Source: Sphingomonas bacterium
GTDB lineage: Bacteria > Pseudomonadota > Alphaproteobacteria > Sphingomonadales > Sphingomonadaceae
Direction of reading: 5' to 3'
DNA: 60,965 bases
Assembly (NCBI RefSeq): GCF_028292965.1
Contig: NZ_JAQGLG010000266.1
Coordinates: 1-60,965, forward strand
Numbering within the stretch: position 1 is the first letter of the stretch; each line of letters begins with the position of its first letter. Positions 45,813-55,167 of the stretch are shown in pieces. A program made the translations under genes and the position numbers. The notes beneath the pieces were generated by a model. That model did not search any database. It saw only the letters and a list, made by a program, of their open reading frames with translations, and was not told where the DNA came from.

Positions 45813-46813
45813 TGGCGATCGAGAGCGGCAACCGTTCCGCGGTCGAGGTGCGCCGCGAGGCATCGGCGTGGATCGCGCGCATGCGCGGGCCCGATGCCGA
45901 TCGCACCCGCCTGGAATTCGAACACTGGCGCGCAGCGTCATCGCAACACCGTCTGGTCTATGCCGAGATGGAGGAGATATCCCGCCGCACACGCGCGCTC
46001 GGCGCATCGTCGATCGGGCGCGACTATCGCGGTCTGCCTGCGCGACGACCGCTGTTCGCGCGTCCGGCGTTCCGGCTGGTGGCCGCAGCGATCCTTGCCG
46101 TGGTCGTTGCGGGAAGTGCGGTGCTTCTCTTCTATCGATCCGGGTCACTCGCGCCGACGCCCGATCGCGGACAGCTGATCGCGTCTTCCGAAGGGCAATT
46201 GCGCCGCTTCCGCCTTCCCGATGGCAGCGCCGTGGTGCTCGATACCGATACTCGGATCGAGGTCTCGTTCAGCAAGGCATCACGGTTGGTGCGCTTGCTG
46301 CGCGGGCGCGCCAGGTTCGATGTCGCGTCGGCGACCGATGCGCCGTTCATGGTCGAAGCCGGAGGACGGCTGATCCTCGACCGCGGCACGATGTTCGACG
46401 TGGCGCTTGGCCGGGAAGGCGTGAGGGTGTCGCTGCTGCGCGGTGCGGTGGAGATCCATGATCGTGACGGCGCGGGGCGACCGGGGAAGATCCTCGCGCG
46501 GCTCGCCCCCGGCCAGCTGGCAACGGCGTCGGTCGGTCGAGAGGATACCCCTGTTCAGACGGCGCCTGTGGGCGCCGATCGCTGGGTCGATGGCCTGCTC
46601 AGCTATGACGGCGCACGGCTTGCCGATGTGGTCGCCGACATCGATCGTTATTCGCCGCACAAAATGAGGCTCGCCGATCCGGCGCTCGCCGATCTGCGCG
46701 TCACCGGGGTGTTTCCCGCGATCCCCGTGGAGAGTGCGGCACAGGCCTTGGCCGCCGCCCTTGGCCTCCATGTCGCCAAGGCCGCCAATGGCGACCTGAT
46801 CCTCAACCGCTGA
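45812..46813 (+). CDS. FecR-family anti-sigma factor / signal transducer
   Basis: 333 residues. The N-terminal cytoplasmic DUF4880 part (ASAWIARMRGPDADRTRLEFEHWRA) binds the sigma factor. One membrane helix lies at about 88-108 (FRLVAAAILAVVVAGSAVLLFY). The periplasmic FecR domain follows (EGQLRRFRLPDGSAVVLDTDTRIEV, LLRGRARFDVA), and a C-terminal STN-binding domain (YDGARLADVVADIDRYSPHKM) ends the protein. It carries the receptor signal to the ECF sigma factor. Confidence 0.9.
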   Translation: MAIESGNRSAVEVRREASAWIARMRGPDADRTRLEFEHWRAASSQHRLVYAEMEEISRRTRALGASSIGRDYRGLPARRPLFARPAFRLVAAAILAVVVAGSAVLLFYRSGSLAPTPDRGQLIASSEGQLRRFRLPDGSAVVLDTDTRIEVSFSKASRLVRLLRGRARFDVASATDAPFMVEAGGRLILDRGTMFDVALGREGVRVSLLRGAVEIHDRDGAGRPGKILARLAPGQLATASVGREDTPVQTAPVGADRWVDGLLSYDGARLADVVADIDRYSPHKMRLADPALADLRVTGVFPAIPVESAAQALAAALGLHVAKAANGDLILNR

Positions 46814-46830
46814 TGTAGCGATCATCGCGT

Positions 46831-46850
46831 CGCCCAAATTATTTTGGGCG
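46831..46850. terminator. hairpin between FecR and the TonB receptor
   Basis: CGCCCAAA pairs with TTTGGGCG across TTAT. No T-run follows on the plus strand, so it more likely sets RNA stability or partial termination, letting receptor and regulator be made at different levels. Confidence 0.45.
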
Positions 46851-46924
46851 GGTTGTCCGGCCATCGTCGTCTTCCCCTTCCGACAGCCGCTCGAGCGGCG
46901 TCGAGCGATGGGGAGAATGACGAA

Positions 46925-49849
46925 ATGCGTGTTCACATTTTAGCAGGTTTGCTGGCTTCGACCGCGGCGGCGCTTTGCGCACCGGCCTGTGTCCAGGCTC
47001 AGCAGAGCGAGACGCGCGACTATGACCTGCCGGCGCAGGATCTCGGGACCGCCTTGCGTGAACTGGCCACGCAGTCCGGGTGTCACCTCATCGTGGCGAC
47101 CGAGCTGGTCGACGGCTTGCGCGCGCCGGCGCTGAAGGGGCGCTTCAGTTTTGATGCCGCACTCGGTCAGCTGCTCCACGGCAGCGGGCTGATGGTCGCG
47201 AAGGTCGGTCACACATTCGTCGTCCGGCGCGATGCGGTCGCCGGGACGGATAGTGCGCCTGAGGTACTGGTGACCGGCACGCGCATCCGGGGAAAGGGTC
47301 CGGTCGGCTCGAAGCTGGTCATCATCGACCGCCGCGCGATCGACGAAAGCGGATTTGCGACGACCCAACAGGTCGCCGAGGCGATCCCGCAGAATTTCGG
47401 GGGCGGGGCCAATGAAAGCACCAGCCCCGGCGGGACGGTCAGCACCGTCGCCAACCTCAACTCGAACCGCGGCTCGAGCATCAATCTGCGCGGCCTTGGG
47501 CCGTCCTCGACGCTGGTCCTGCTCAACGGCGAGCGGCCGCCGCTGGGCGGGTTCGGCGGGGTGTTCGCCGATCTGTCGATGATTCCTGTCTCGGCCGTCG
47601 AGCGCATCGAGATTGTGCCAGATGGCGCTTCGGCGATCTACGGGTCGGATGCCGTGGCCGGCGTGGTCAACATCATTCCCCGGCTCGATTTCCACGGCGC
47701 TGAGACGAGCTTTCGCTATGGCTCGGCGGACGGTGCCGCGAAGGAAATCCAGGCCAGCCAGCTGATCGGCACGCGCTGGAACGGCGGGCACCTCATGCTT
47801 GCCTATGAATATTACCAGCGCAACCGGCTGGCGGCGTCGGACCGCGACTTCGCCACGGACGATTTGCGGTCGTTCGGCGGGATCGACCACCGCAGCGCCT
47901 ATGCCGACCCGGGCACGATCTACGCCGGCGGCAAGACGTTCGCGATTCCCTCGGGACAGAATGGCGTTCGGCTTACCGCGGCGCAGCTGACGGCCGGTAC
48001 GGTCAACCTTGGCAACAATTGGTCAGGTGCCGATATCCTGCCGCAGCAGCGCCGCCACTCGCTGTTCGCAGCGGTCAGCCAGGATATCGCGGCGGGCCTG
48101 CGCTTCTACGCCCAGGGGCTGCTCTCCGTCCGCATCTACGACCAGCGCCAACGCCCGAACTTCGACGCGCGGCGCACCGTCCCGGTCACTAATCCCTTTT
48201 ATGTGGATCCGATCGGCACGCACCTCCCGGTCGGGGTCAACTATGCCTTTGCGCGCGATCTCGGTAACGAGACCGGCCACGGCGTCACCGCCGCCTATGG
48301 CGGCACCGCCGGCCTGGCGGCCGAACGCGGCCGCTGGAACATCGACCTGCACGGTACTTGGGGCTTCCAATATGAGCGGTCGTCGATCCTCAACCGGGTC
48401 AACACCGCGCGGCTTGCGGTAGCGCTCGCCGACACCAATCCTGCGACCTCCTATAATCTGTTCGGGGACGTCCCTTCGACCAACCCAGCGACAATCGGTT
48501 ATGTCCGCGGCTCGCAGACTTCGACCCATACCGGCCTCAGTTGGTCGGCGACGCTCCACGCCGACGGACCGCTGTTCGCGCTGCCCGCAGGCGACGTCCG
48601 TCTCGCGGTCGGCAGCGAATATCGCACCGAGCGCTTCGTCGATCGGGGCGGTACGATCGACACCGCGACACTGACGCCGGTCGCCTCGGCACCGATCCCG
48701 TTGCACGCGCCGCGGCGGATCGAGGCGGGTTATGCCGAGCTGTTGGTGCCCGTGTTCGGCGGCGACGCGACACTTCCGGGGTTCCACCGGCTTACCCTGT
48801 CCGCTGCTGTCCGTACGGAGCATTATAGCGACTTCGGCACGACCACGAACCCCAAGGTGGGGGCCGATTGGGAACCGGTCGCCGGCCTGACGGTGCGGGG
48901 CACCTATGGCAGGTCATTCCGGGCGCCAAGCTTCAACGACCTGCGCCAGGATCCCGGCACCCAGGCCTATCTCATCTACACCATTCCCGATCCGCAGGCG
49001 GCATCCGGTCAGTCTAACGTCGTCGTGCTGCGCGGCAATGACCCCAGCCTCAAGCCCGAGCGCGCGACGACCTGGACCTTGGGGATGGAGCTCAAGCCGC
49101 ATTTCCTGCCCGGCGCGCACGCCAGCGTCACCTGGTACCATGTCGATTATCGCGACCGGATCGGGTCGGCGTCGACTCAGCTGTTCAACTTTCTCGTCAA
49201 TCGTCCGGTCTATGTCGGCATCACCGGGGCCAACCCGACAGCGGCGGAGATTGCCGGATATTATGCCTCGCCGTTCCTGCTCAACCCGCTCAATATCCCG
49301 CAGACGGCGAGCTTCGCGGCGGTGATCGATGCGCGCCTGCGCAACCTGTCCGTGGTCAGGCAGGCTGGACTTGATATCGATGCCGGCTATGGGTTCGCGC
49401 TCGGGAGCGGGCATGCCGATGTCACCGTCGAGGCGAGTTACATCTTTCATATCGACCAGGCGCTGACCGCGTCGGCGCCGTCGAGTGATGTGGTGAGCGT
49501 GCTCGGCAATCCGGTCAATTTCCGGGCGCGCGGCCATATCGGCTGGTCGTCGCCGCGGTTCGGCGCCGTGCTGTTCGGCAATTACGTCAACGGTTACACC
49601 AACACGCTCAACGCGACGCCGCAGCACGTCAATTCCTGGACGACGTTCGACGCGCAAGTCAGCTATCGCTTCGGCAGTGAGCAGGGTCCGTTCAAGGGCG
49701 TCAAACTCGCGCTCAACGCGAGCAACCTGTTCGACCGCAATCCACCGTACGCCGCCTATTTTGTCGGCACGACGACCTCCGCCTATGATCCGGAAAATGC
49801 CAATCCCCTACGCCGGGTGGTGTCGTTCCAGATCACGAAATCCTGGTGA
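46925..49849 (+). CDS. STN-domain TonB-dependent receptor, probable lasso peptide importer
   Basis: 974 residues from ATG 46925 (GGGGAG upstream; an upstream in-frame codon adds an unlikely leader). A signal peptide (ILAGLLASTAAALCAPACVQA) is followed by the STN signalling domain (about 35-90: LPAQDLGTALRELATQSGCHL), TonB-box-like VLVTGTRI, plug (about 130-245) and a 22-strand barrel ending RRVVSFQITKSW. STN receptors signal to FecR as well as transport. In lasso systems of this type it brings the peptide back in. The stop overlaps the isopeptidase start (GTGA). Confidence 0.88.
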   Translation: MRVHILAGLLASTAAALCAPACVQAQQSETRDYDLPAQDLGTALRELATQSGCHLIVATELVDGLRAPALKGRFSFDAALGQLLHGSGLMVAKVGHTFVVRRDAVAGTDSAPEVLVTGTRIRGKGPVGSKLVIIDRRAIDESGFATTQQVAEAIPQNFGGGANESTSPGGTVSTVANLNSNRGSSINLRGLGPSSTLVLLNGERPPLGGFGGVFADLSMIPVSAVERIEIVPDGASAIYGSDAVAGVVNIIPRLDFHGAETSFRYGSADGAAKEIQASQLIGTRWNGGHLMLAYEYYQRNRLAASDRDFATDDLRSFGGIDHRSAYADPGTIYAGGKTFAIPSGQNGVRLTAAQLTAGTVNLGNNWSGADILPQQRRHSLFAAVSQDIAAGLRFYAQGLLSVRIYDQRQRPNFDARRTVPVTNPFYVDPIGTHLPVGVNYAFARDLGNETGHGVTAAYGGTAGLAAERGRWNIDLHGTWGFQYERSSILNRVNTARLAVALADTNPATSYNLFGDVPSTNPATIGYVRGSQTSTHTGLSWSATLHADGPLFALPAGDVRLAVGSEYRTERFVDRGGTIDTATLTPVASAPIPLHAPRRIEAGYAELLVPVFGGDATLPGFHRLTLSAAVRTEHYSDFGTTTNPKVGADWEPVAGLTVRGTYGRSFRAPSFNDLRQDPGTQAYLIYTIPDPQAASGQSNVVVLRGNDPSLKPERATTWTLGMELKPHFLPGAHASVTWYHVDYRDRIGSASTQLFNFLVNRPVYVGITGANPTAAEIAGYYASPFLLNPLNIPQTASFAAVIDARLRNLSVVRQAGLDIDAGYGFALGSGHADVTVEASYIFHIDQALTASAPSSDVVSVLGNPVNFRARGHIGWSSPRFGAVLFGNYVNGYTNTLNATPQHVNSWTTFDAQVSYRFGSEQGPFKGVKLALNASNLFDRNPPYAAYFVGTTTSAYDPENANPLRRVVSFQITKSW

Positions 49850-51936
49850 AACGGACTGTCCTTGTGCTGGCTGGTGCCGCCCTTTGCTGGGCGGCGCCGG
49901 CATGCGCGGCGACGGCCGATTGCGCGGCGCGGTTGTTGCCGGCGTCGTCGACCAGGCCTGCCGCCGAGCTGACCGCCCGCTCGCTGATTGAGCTGCGCGA
50001 TTTTGGCGGGGCAGGGGCAAAGGTCAGTGGCGAGCCGCCGTTTCGAGTATCGCCGGACGGGCGCTGGGCCGCGCTGATCCTGCGGCGTGCCGATGTCGAT
50101 CGCGACGATTATTGCCATGGTGTCGTTCTTGTCCCTCTTGTGCCGGGGGAACGGCCAAGGCTGCTCGATGTCGGTGGCGACTATCTTTCGCTGATCCATG
50201 ACCTTCGCGGCGTCGCCGATTTCGTCAACGGCGCACCGAGCATGAACACCCCCTCATGGTCGCCGGACGGTCGCTTCCTCGCCTATCTCCGTCGCGACCA
50301 TGGCCAGATCCAGGCATGGGTCGTCGGCCTCGATGGCGCGCCGGCGCGGCAGGTCAGCCGGCTGGCGATCGACGCGACCGCAGTCCGATGGAGCGGCGAC
50401 GGGGAATCGCTCGCGGTGCGTTCGCGGCCAGGGCTGGTCCCATCGGAGCAGGCGATCGGGCGGGAGGGCAGGGGCGGGTTTCATTTTGACAAGCGCTTTC
50501 TGCCACTCTCGGACAATCGTCCCCGCCCGTCATCGGCGATCCCGTTCGTCGATACCTGGTATGATCCTCTCACGGGAGGGACTGTTGTTGCGCCAGCCAA
50601 GAAGCTGAGCGGCGCGGACGTCGCCATGCCGCGCGACGCGGTTCTGTTAGCTGCGTCAGGTAGCGGTCTGCAGGCCTGGACCGCGCCGCGTGATCCTGAC
50701 GCCCTGTTCCCGCCGATTGCGTTGCATGTCGCCGCCAATGGGCACGAGATCGCCTGTCCCGCCGCGATCTGCGCCGACCATGTAGTTGCCTTGTGGTGGC
50801 TTGGTCCCGCCGACCTGTTCTTTATCCGCGCCGGGCACCCTGAGAATGGCGGGCGCGATGAGATCTACCGCTGGCACGTAACCGGGCCAAAGGGACCCGT
50901 CCAGCTGCTGTCGACCACCGATGCGCTGGTCGGCTGCCAGCTTTCCGGGGCGCGCCTCATCTGTGCGCGCGAGGGCGCCACTATGCCTCGGCGGCTGGTC
51001 GCAATCGATGCCCGGGCAGCGACATCCCGCCTCTTGTTCGATCCCAATCCCGACTTTCCCCGCGGGCGCGTCGCGCCGGTCGAGCGACTCGTCTGGCACG
51101 ACGCGCAAGGGGTCGTCACTTATGGCGATCTGGTGCTGCCGCCCGATCACAAGCTCGGCCAGCGCCATCCGCTGATCGTCGTCCAATATCAGAGCCGCGG
51201 GTTCGTGCGTGGCGGTACCGGCGACGAATATCCGCTCCAGCTCTTCGCGCAGCACGGTTTCGCGGTGCTCGGCTTTCAGCGACCGTCCGAGCTGCCGATT
51301 GCCGGCATCGTGCGCGACCTGGCCGGATTGCAGCGTGCCAATATTGCCGGGTTTGCCGAACGCCGAATGATCGTTTCGATGCTGGAGGCCGGCGTCGATG
51401 CGGCGATCGCCCGAGGCGTGGTTGATCCGGACCGTCTGGGCCTCACCGGCCTAAGCGACGGCGCGGTCACGACGCAGTTCATCCTCAGCCGCCCAAACCG
51501 CTTCAAGGCGGCGGCGATCAGTACGTGTTGCGATGATCCCGCCAGTGCCATGTCGGCAGCCGGCCTTGGTTACCGTGACGATGTCGTGTCGTGGGGCTAT
51601 CCCGGGCCCGGCGACGCGGGCCAGGATTTCTGGCGCGGCTACTCGCTGGCGGCAAGCGTGGACGCGGTGAAGACGCCGATCCTGATGCAGCTTGCCGACG
51701 ACGAGTTCCGCCTCGCGCTCGACGCCTATTCGCCGCTTCAGTACCGCCAATTGCCGGTCGATATGTTCGTCTTCCCGGACGAGCATCACTACAAATGGCA
51801 CCCTGCGCACCGGCTCGCCATTTACCGGCGCAACCTGGCCTGGTTCGACTTCTGGTTGCGAGGTGTCAGGGATCCTGCCGATGCTGCGGAAATCGATCGT
51901 TGGGCAGCTATGGTGCCGCATCCGCGCAGCTTCTGA
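49846..51936 (+). CDS. AtxE2-family lasso peptide isopeptidase (S9 prolyl-oligopeptidase fold)
   Basis: 696 residues from GTG 49846, overlapping the receptor stop. A signal peptide (TVLVLAGAALCWAAPACA) sends it to the periplasm. An N-terminal beta-propeller (about 55-400, with FRVSPDGRWAAL and PSWSPDGRFLAYLRR) is followed by an alpha/beta hydrolase domain. Candidate catalytic residues are Ser537 (GLSDG), an Asp at 618 or 619 (LADDEF) and a His at 647 or 648 (DEHHYKWH). Known relatives cleave the isopeptide bond of lasso peptides, undoing the ring. Identity is inferred from the propeller-hydrolase layout together with the lasso genes nearby. Confidence 0.85.
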   Translation: MKRTVLVLAGAALCWAAPACAATADCAARLLPASSTRPAAELTARSLIELRDFGGAGAKVSGEPPFRVSPDGRWAALILRRADVDRDDYCHGVVLVPLVPGERPRLLDVGGDYLSLIHDLRGVADFVNGAPSMNTPSWSPDGRFLAYLRRDHGQIQAWVVGLDGAPARQVSRLAIDATAVRWSGDGESLAVRSRPGLVPSEQAIGREGRGGFHFDKRFLPLSDNRPRPSSAIPFVDTWYDPLTGGTVVAPAKKLSGADVAMPRDAVLLAASGSGLQAWTAPRDPDALFPPIALHVAANGHEIACPAAICADHVVALWWLGPADLFFIRAGHPENGGRDEIYRWHVTGPKGPVQLLSTTDALVGCQLSGARLICAREGATMPRRLVAIDARAATSRLLFDPNPDFPRGRVAPVERLVWHDAQGVVTYGDLVLPPDHKLGQRHPLIVVQYQSRGFVRGGTGDEYPLQLFAQHGFAVLGFQRPSELPIAGIVRDLAGLQRANIAGFAERRMIVSMLEAGVDAAIARGVVDPDRLGLTGLSDGAVTTQFILSRPNRFKAAAISTCCDDPASAMSAAGLGYRDDVVSWGYPGPGDAGQDFWRGYSLAASVDAVKTPILMQLADDEFRLALDAYSPLQYRQLPVDMFVFPDEHHYKWHPAHRLAIYRRNLAWFDFWLRGVRDPADAAEIDRWAAMVPHPRSF

Positions 51937-52035
51937 GCACCCAGCTACGCGCGCGATTGCTATCGATCGCGGAATGATTTCGTTTTCGCCAAAGGGGAGT
52001 GGTCCGCATAAGATTGAGTGGCAGCGCGGCACCGG

Positions 52036-52329
52036 TCAGCCTGCGTCCGAGCCGGGTTCCTGATTGCGACCTGACGTGAAATCGGTCGCTTTTGATTGCG
52101 GTGCTGGCCGGCCTCCGTCGCGCAATTTTGCGAGCGCTAGCCGAGCCGTGGCATTAAGGCCTGTGCCGTCCACATCGTCATATGCGAGGATACGCTTTCG
52201 CATATCGGGATCCCAGAAGTGCCAGATATGGTCCCATGTTGCGGTTGCCGCATCGGCACGCTGCTGGTGTCCGAACTCGACCGCGATCTGGTTCATCATC
52301 CGCACCAGCTTGTCGGTGGTGCTGCTCAT
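52036..52329 (-). CDS. fdsD: NAD-dependent formate dehydrogenase, delta subunit
   Basis: 97 residues (TDKLVRMMNQIAVEFGHQQR, then WDHIWHFWDPDMRKRIL). The short FdsD family is recognised by MANQIA--F and a HI--FWDPRM-- -I block; both are present in variant form. Its ATG overlaps the end of fdsA (ATGA). It assists assembly or stability of the complex. It converges with the isopeptidase gene, 99 bp away. Confidence 0.88.
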   Translation of the reverse strand: MSSTTDKLVRMMNQIAVEFGHQQRADAATATWDHIWHFWDPDMRKRILAYDDVDGTGLNATARLALAKLRDGGRPAPQSKATDFTSGRNQEPGSDAG

Positions 52330-55163
52330 TCCGCAGCTATCGTGTCAACCCGGCGCGAGCGCCGACTCAGCGCGTCATAGCCCTCCTGCCAGTCGGTCGG
52401 GCCGTTCGACTTGCCAACCTGCACCGCGGTAACCTTGTATTCGGGGCAATTGGTCGCCCAGTCGCTATTGTCGGTGGTCACGACATTGGCCTGGGTCGAG
52501 GGATGGTGGAAGGTCGTGTAGACCACGCCCGGCGCGACACGGTCAGTGAGCAGCGCGCGCAATGTCGTGTCGCCCGCGCGGCTGGCGATGCGCACCCAGT
52601 CGCCCTCGAAGATGCCGCGTTGCTCGGCGTCATGCGGATGAATCTCCAGCCGGTCTTCCTCGTGCCAGCGGCTATTCTCGGTCCGCCTGGTCTGTGCGCC
52701 GACATTATACTGGCTGAGGATGCGTCCGGTCGTCAGCAGTAGCGGGAAGCGCGGGCCGGTGCGTTCCTCGGTGGCGACATATTCGGTGCGCACGAACTTG
52801 CCGCGCCCGCGCACGAAACCGTCGATATGCATCACCGGCGTGCCTTCGGGCGCCGCGGCGTTGCACGGCCATTGCACCGAGCCGAGTTCGTCGAGCAGCG
52901 CGAAGGACACGCCGGCGAACGAGGGCGTCACCGCCGCGACCTCGTCCATGATCTGCGACGCATGGTCATAAGCCATGTCGTAACCCAAGGCCTGGGCGAG
53001 CAGCTGGGTGATCTCCCAATCCTCATAGCCGTTCTTCGGCGTCATCACCTTGCGCACGCGCTGGATGCGCCGCTCGGCATTGGTGAAGGTGCCGTTCTTT
53101 TCGAGAAAGGTCGAACCCGGCAGGAAGACATGCGCGTAATTGGCGGTTTCGTTGAGGAACAGGTCGTGGACTACGACGCATTCCATCGCCGCCAGCCCGG
53201 CGGAGACATGCCGCGTGTCGGGATCGGACTGGAGGATATCCTCGCCCTGGATGTAGAGCCCCTTGAAGGTGCCATCGACCGCCGCGTCGAGCATGTTGGG
53301 GATGCGCAGGCCGGGCTCATGATCGATCGCGACGCCCCAAAGATCGCGGAACATCTCGCGCGCGGCGTCGTCGGAGACGTGGCGGTACCCCGACAGCTCG
53401 TGCGGAAAGCTGCCCATATCGCACGCGCCCTGAACGTTGTTCTGGCCGCGTAGCGGGTTCACCCCGACACCCGGCCGGCCGATATTGCCGGTGACCATCG
53501 CCAGATTGGCGATCGCCATCACCGTGGTGGAGCCCTGGCTGTGCTCGGTCACGCCGAGTCCGTAATAGATCGAGCCATTACCGCCGGTGGCGAACAGCCG
53601 CGCCGCCTGTCGCAGGGTTTCGGCGGGCACCCCGGTCAGCGGTGCGATCGTCTCGGGTGCGTGGCGCGGATCGGCGACGAACTCGGCCCAGTCCTGATAT
53701 TCCGACCAGTCGCAGCGCTCGCGGATAAAGGCTTCGTCGGCAAGCCCTTCGGTGACAATCACGTGCGCCATCGCGGTCAGCACCGCGACATTGGTGCCGG
53801 GGCGCAGCGCGAGGTGATGTTCGGCGGCGACATGCGGGCTGCGCACGATATCGGTGCGGCGCGGATCGACGACGATCAGCTTCGCGCCCTTGCGCAGCCT
53901 CCGTTTCAACCGGCTGGCGAACACCGGATGGCCGTCGGTCGGGTTGGCCCCGATGATCAGCGCGACATCGGTATGTTCGACGCTGTCGAAATCCTGCGTG
54001 CCGGCCGAGGTGCCGAAGGTCGTCTTGAGCCCATAGCCGGTCGGCGAATGGCAGACGCGCGCGCAGGTATCGACATTGTTGTTGCCGAAGCCGGCGCGGA
54101 CCAGCTTCTGGACGAGGAACGTTTCCTCATTGGTGCAGCGGCTCGAGGTGATGCCGCCGACCGAGTGTTTGCCATAGGCAGCCTGGATGCGCTGAAATTC
54201 CGACGCAGTATAAGCGATCGCCTCGTCCCAGCTCACTTCGCGCCACGGCTGGTCGATCGAGGCGCGGATCATCGGGGAGAGGATTCGCTCCTTGTGCTGG
54301 GCATAGCCCCAGGCGAAGCGGCCCTTGACGCAGCTATGGCCGCGATTGGCCTTGCCTTCCTTCCACGGCACCATCCGCACCAGCTCCTCGCCGCGCAACT
54401 CGGCGCGGAAGGTACAGCCGACGCCGCAATAGGCGCAGGTGGTGACGATCGCGCGGTCGGGTGTGCCGACCTCGGCGACCTTCTTCTCGACCAGCGTGGC
54501 GGTCGGGCAGGCCTGCACACAGGCGCCGCACGACACGCATTCGCTGGAGAAGAACTCCTCCGCCTGGCTCGCCGCGACCTTGCTGGCGAAACCCATGCCG
54601 TCGATGGTCAGCGCGAAGGTGCCCTGCACCTCGTCACAGGCGCGCACGCAGCGCGAGCAGACGATGCATTTCGACGGATCGAAATCGAAATAGGGATTTG
54701 AGGTATCCTTGGCCTGGCCGAGATGGCCAGCGCCCGCGCCATAGCGCACCTCGCGCAAGCCGACCGCGCCGGCCTGGTCCTGCAGCTCGCAATCGCCATT
54801 CGCCGCGCAGGTCAGGCAGTCGAGTGGATGATCGGAAATGTAGAGCTCCATCACGCCGCGGCGCAGCTTCTTGAGCTTGTCCGTCTGGGTGCGGACCATC
54901 ATGCCGGGGGTGACCGGCGTGGTGCACGAAGCGGGATAGCCTGCCCTGCCCTCGATCTCGACCAGGCACAGCCGGCACGAACCAAAAGCTTCGAGGCTGT
55001 CGGTCGCGCACAACTTTGGAATGTTGGTGCCGAGCAACGCGGCAGCGCGCATCAGCGACGTACCTTCGGGAACCGTGACGCTCTGCCCGTCTATGCTGAG
55101 CGTGACTTCCGTCTCGCTGGCCGAAGGCCGGGTGCCCAGATCGATCTCGCCGCGCCACGCCAT
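52326..55163 (-). CDS. fdsA: NAD-dependent formate dehydrogenase, alpha subunit (Mo/W catalytic)
   Basis: 945 residues from ATG 55163, four bases after the fdsB stop. Domains in order: 2Fe-2S (Cys52, 63, 66, 80), His-ligated 4Fe-4S (His112, Cys116, 119, 125), two 4Fe-4S ferredoxin motifs (Cys166-176, Cys209-219), and the molybdopterin domain with its own 4Fe-4S (Cys243, 246, 250, 278). Active-site Cys371-His372 lies in CARVCHSPT. It oxidises formate to CO2 and passes electrons to FdsB and NAD+. No FdsC/FdhD sulfuration factor is encoded in the operon. Confidence 0.95.
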   Translation of the reverse strand: MAWRGEIDLGTRPSASETEVTLSIDGQSVTVPEGTSLMRAAALLGTNIPKLCATDSLEAFGSCRLCLVEIEGRAGYPASCTTPVTPGMMVRTQTDKLKKLRRGVMELYISDHPLDCLTCAANGDCELQDQAGAVGLREVRYGAGAGHLGQAKDTSNPYFDFDPSKCIVCSRCVRACDEVQGTFALTIDGMGFASKVAASQAEEFFSSECVSCGACVQACPTATLVEKKVAEVGTPDRAIVTTCAYCGVGCTFRAELRGEELVRMVPWKEGKANRGHSCVKGRFAWGYAQHKERILSPMIRASIDQPWREVSWDEAIAYTASEFQRIQAAYGKHSVGGITSSRCTNEETFLVQKLVRAGFGNNNVDTCARVCHSPTGYGLKTTFGTSAGTQDFDSVEHTDVALIIGANPTDGHPVFASRLKRRLRKGAKLIVVDPRRTDIVRSPHVAAEHHLALRPGTNVAVLTAMAHVIVTEGLADEAFIRERCDWSEYQDWAEFVADPRHAPETIAPLTGVPAETLRQAARLFATGGNGSIYYGLGVTEHSQGSTTVMAIANLAMVTGNIGRPGVGVNPLRGQNNVQGACDMGSFPHELSGYRHVSDDAAREMFRDLWGVAIDHEPGLRIPNMLDAAVDGTFKGLYIQGEDILQSDPDTRHVSAGLAAMECVVVHDLFLNETANYAHVFLPGSTFLEKNGTFTNAERRIQRVRKVMTPKNGYEDWEITQLLAQALGYDMAYDHASQIMDEVAAVTPSFAGVSFALLDELGSVQWPCNAAAPEGTPVMHIDGFVRGRGKFVRTEYVATEERTGPRFPLLLTTGRILSQYNVGAQTRRTENSRWHEEDRLEIHPHDAEQRGIFEGDWVRIASRAGDTTLRALLTDRVAPGVVYTTFHHPSTQANVVTTDNSDWATNCPEYKVTAVQVGKSNGPTDWQEGYDALSRRSRRVDTIAAE

Positions 55164-55167
55164 GCCG

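Noticed and set aside
44791..52035. Possible second lasso precursor near the sigma-receptor-isopeptidase operon
   Set aside because: I looked for a short ORF with a leader Thr at -2 followed by Gly and an acidic residue at position 7-9, and found none with a ribosome site.
53541..54701. 386-codon plus-strand ORF opposite fdsA
   Set aside because: Antisense shadow; the minus strand holds all Fe-S and molybdopterin motifs.
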